Part shown: positions 62,796 to 64,000 of the stretch, one piece after another
Position numbering within the stretch: the stretch's first letter is position 1
How the letters are laid out: every line of letters begins with the position of its first letter
NCBI GenBank assembly: GCA_041905785.1
Contig: JAYRKJ010000008.1
Span: 1-64,000, forward strand
DNA from: Roseateles_B sp041905785
GTDB taxonomy: Bacteria; Pseudomonadota; Gammaproteobacteria; Burkholderiales; Burkholderiaceae_C
Length of the DNA: 64,000 bases
Reading direction: 5' to 3'
Notes under the pieces: generated by a model
What the model saw: only the letters and a program-made list of their open reading frames with translations
Database searches by the model: none
Told to the model about the DNA's origin: nothing
Made by a program: the position numbers and the translations under genes

Positions 62796-64000
62796 GCGAC
62801 ATCACCCGGACGGCACGGCCCCCTTGCACATCGCCCTGTGCGGGCCGGTGGCCGGCGCCGAGCTGGCGCCGCTGATGGGCTTGCCGCCCGCGGCCCTGCC
62901 GCGCGGTTACGAGGGTGCGCCCCTGCTCCTGACCCTGGTGCAGGCCTGGCTGGACGCGGGCCATCGTGTCACGGTGCTCACGCTCAGCGGCGATCTCCCG
63001 CTGGCGGGCCCCTCGCGCGAGTTCGCGTCAGCGACGCTGCCGGACCTGCGCGCTGTCTTCTGCCCCTTGCGCCCGCGCGCCTGGCGGCCGGTGCAGGGCC
63101 GGCCGGGGCGCATCCTGGACTTCTATCGCTGCGAGCGTCGCGCCTTGGTGGCAGCCCTGCGTGCGGCAGCGCCGGACGTGGTCCATGCCCACTGGGTCTA
63201 TGAATTCGCCTGGGCGGCGCTGGACAGCGGCCTGCCGACCCTGGTCACCAGCCATGATTCGCCCTGGGTGGTCGCCCGCATGAACCGCTGGGCGCGGCCC
63301 ACGGTGAGCCTCTACCGCGCGCTGCGGGTGGGGATGGCGCGGCAGGTGCTCAGGCGGGCGCCGCCGCTGAGCGTGGTGTCGCCCTATCTGCAGGGTGAGC
63401 TGGCGGCGCACGGGGTGCCGGGGGCTGTGGTGATCCCCAATCCGGTCGCGCCGCAGGCCCTGGTTCTGGGGCGTGACCGTCTGCGCGGCGAGGCCTTGCG
63501 CATCGCCATGGTCTGCAACGGCTGGGACGCGCGCAAGAACCCGCAGGCCGGCCTGCTGGCCTTCGCGCGGGTGGCTGCCCGAGAGCCACAAGCCGAGCTG
63601 CATCTCTTCGGCCATGGCTTCGAGGCTGGCGGTCCTGCCGCACGGTTCTGCGAGGCCGAGGCCGAGCTCCGGCCGCTGCAGTCCCGCATCCACTGCCATG
63701 GGCCGCTGCCCCATGCGGCCCTGCTGGCCCGGCTGTCCGACCTGGACCTGCTGCTGCACCCGGCCCGCGAAGAGACCTTCGGCATGGCCATCGCCGAGGC
63801 CATGGCCCTGGGCCTGCCGGTGGTCGCCGGCCGCGCGGCCGGGGCTGTGCCCTGGGTGCTGCAGGCGCCGGAGTGCCTGGCGGATGTCGAATCCGCCGAG
63901 GACCTGGCTCGGACCCTGCTGGCCGTGGCCGAGCCTGCGCGCTATGCGGCGCTGTCGCGCTTGCTGAGGGATGCCGTGCAGCGGCGCTTCGCCGCCGAGG
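62788..64000 (+). CDS. Glycosyltransferase family 4, cut by the window end
   Basis: An ATG at 62788, eight bases inside the flippase gene, opens a frame that runs without a stop to the window edge (404 codons shown). The N-terminal half has LVQAWLDAGHRVTVLTLSGD; the C-terminal half is a GT-B fold with AMVCNGWDARKNPQAGL, LHLFGHG, and the E-x7-E type motif EETFGMAIAEAMALGLPVV. It is a retaining GT4-like enzyme probably adding a sugar to the EPS repeat unit. The donor sugar is unknown, and the C-terminus lies outside the window. Confidence 0.9.
   Translation, partial: MDERHHPDGTAPLHIALCGPVAGAELAPLMGLPPAALPRGYEGAPLLLTLVQAWLDAGHRVTVLTLSGDLPLAGPSREFASATLPDLRAVFCPLRPRAWRPVQGRPGRILDFYRCERRALVAALRAAAPDVVHAHWVYEFAWAALDSGLPTLVTSHDSPWVVARMNRWARPTVSLYRALRVGMARQVLRRAPPLSVVSPYLQGELAAHGVPGAVVIPNPVAPQALVLGRDRLRGEALRIAMVCNGWDARKNPQAGLLAFARVAAREPQAELHLFGHGFEAGGPAARFCEAEAELRPLQSRIHCHGPLPHAALLARLSDLDLLLHPAREETFGMAIAEAMALGLPVVAGRAAGAVPWVLQAPECLADVESAEDLARTLLAVAEPARYAALSRLLRDAVQRRFAAE

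Overview
The window is strongly GC-rich, densely coded and built of short co-directional operons with many ATGA stop/start overlaps. Gene content points to a betaproteobacterium of the order Burkholderiales, most likely from the Rubrivivax/Leptothrix/Roseateles side. Supporting genes are a Bug-type solute-binding receptor, a DUF4845 gene next to lepB, a DUF2325 protein, a 1300-residue DUF3683 FAD/Fe-S oxidoreductase, an exosortase-B EPS locus and a choice-of-anchor-A PEP-CTERM protein. The lineage is inferred from gene content only; no rRNA or tRNA gene was seen.

Bases 1-19,900 are a conserved housekeeping block. A leftward rsmI-like/maf pair diverges from yceD, followed by rpmF-plsX-fabH-fabD-fabG-acpP-fabF (ribosomal protein L32 and type II fatty acid synthesis). 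Next come a YgfX-like membrane protein, a DegP/MucD protease, lepA-lepB-DUF4845-rnc-era-recO-pdxJ-acpS, a GrpB-family gene and nagZ. The rpoE-rseA-rseB genes that related genomes usually carry between fabF and degP are absent here.

Bases 20,000-34,650 hold a POT peptide transporter, RNase E diverging from rluC, a HAD phosphatase, a Rieske protein, an S49 protease, a secreted PEP-CTERM protein, an aldehyde dehydrogenase with nested dyads upstream, a DUF2325 protein, and an iron cluster (hemP, bfr, bfd) with a Fur-box-like dyad between hemP and bfr.

Bases 34,660-45,400 are the accessory core. A tightly overlapping leftward operon encodes a periplasmic helical protein, an ABC ATPase, an FtsX-type permease, a LolA-like carrier and an outer-membrane beta-barrel. 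Together these look like a private inner-to-outer-membrane route. Its first gene carries a hairpin over its ribosome-binding site. Two secreted low-complexity proteins, a gamma-glutamyltransferase-like enzyme, an MFS exporter behind an Arg-rich leader peptide and tandem hairpins, a GNAT acetyltransferase and a glycerophosphodiesterase follow.

Bases 45,700-53,270 carry the giant oxidoreductase, a Bug-type receptor, a HIT protein, a structured non-coding stretch with a strong terminator, a DUF971 protein and ubiE. From 53,481 to the window end runs an exopolysaccharide operon: epsD-epsE-epsF-epsG, exosortase xrtB, epsI, gmd, fcl, a Wzx-like flippase and a glycosyltransferase cut by the window edge. 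It should make a fucose-containing polysaccharide, and XrtB is the likely processing enzyme for the PEP-CTERM protein at 29 kb.
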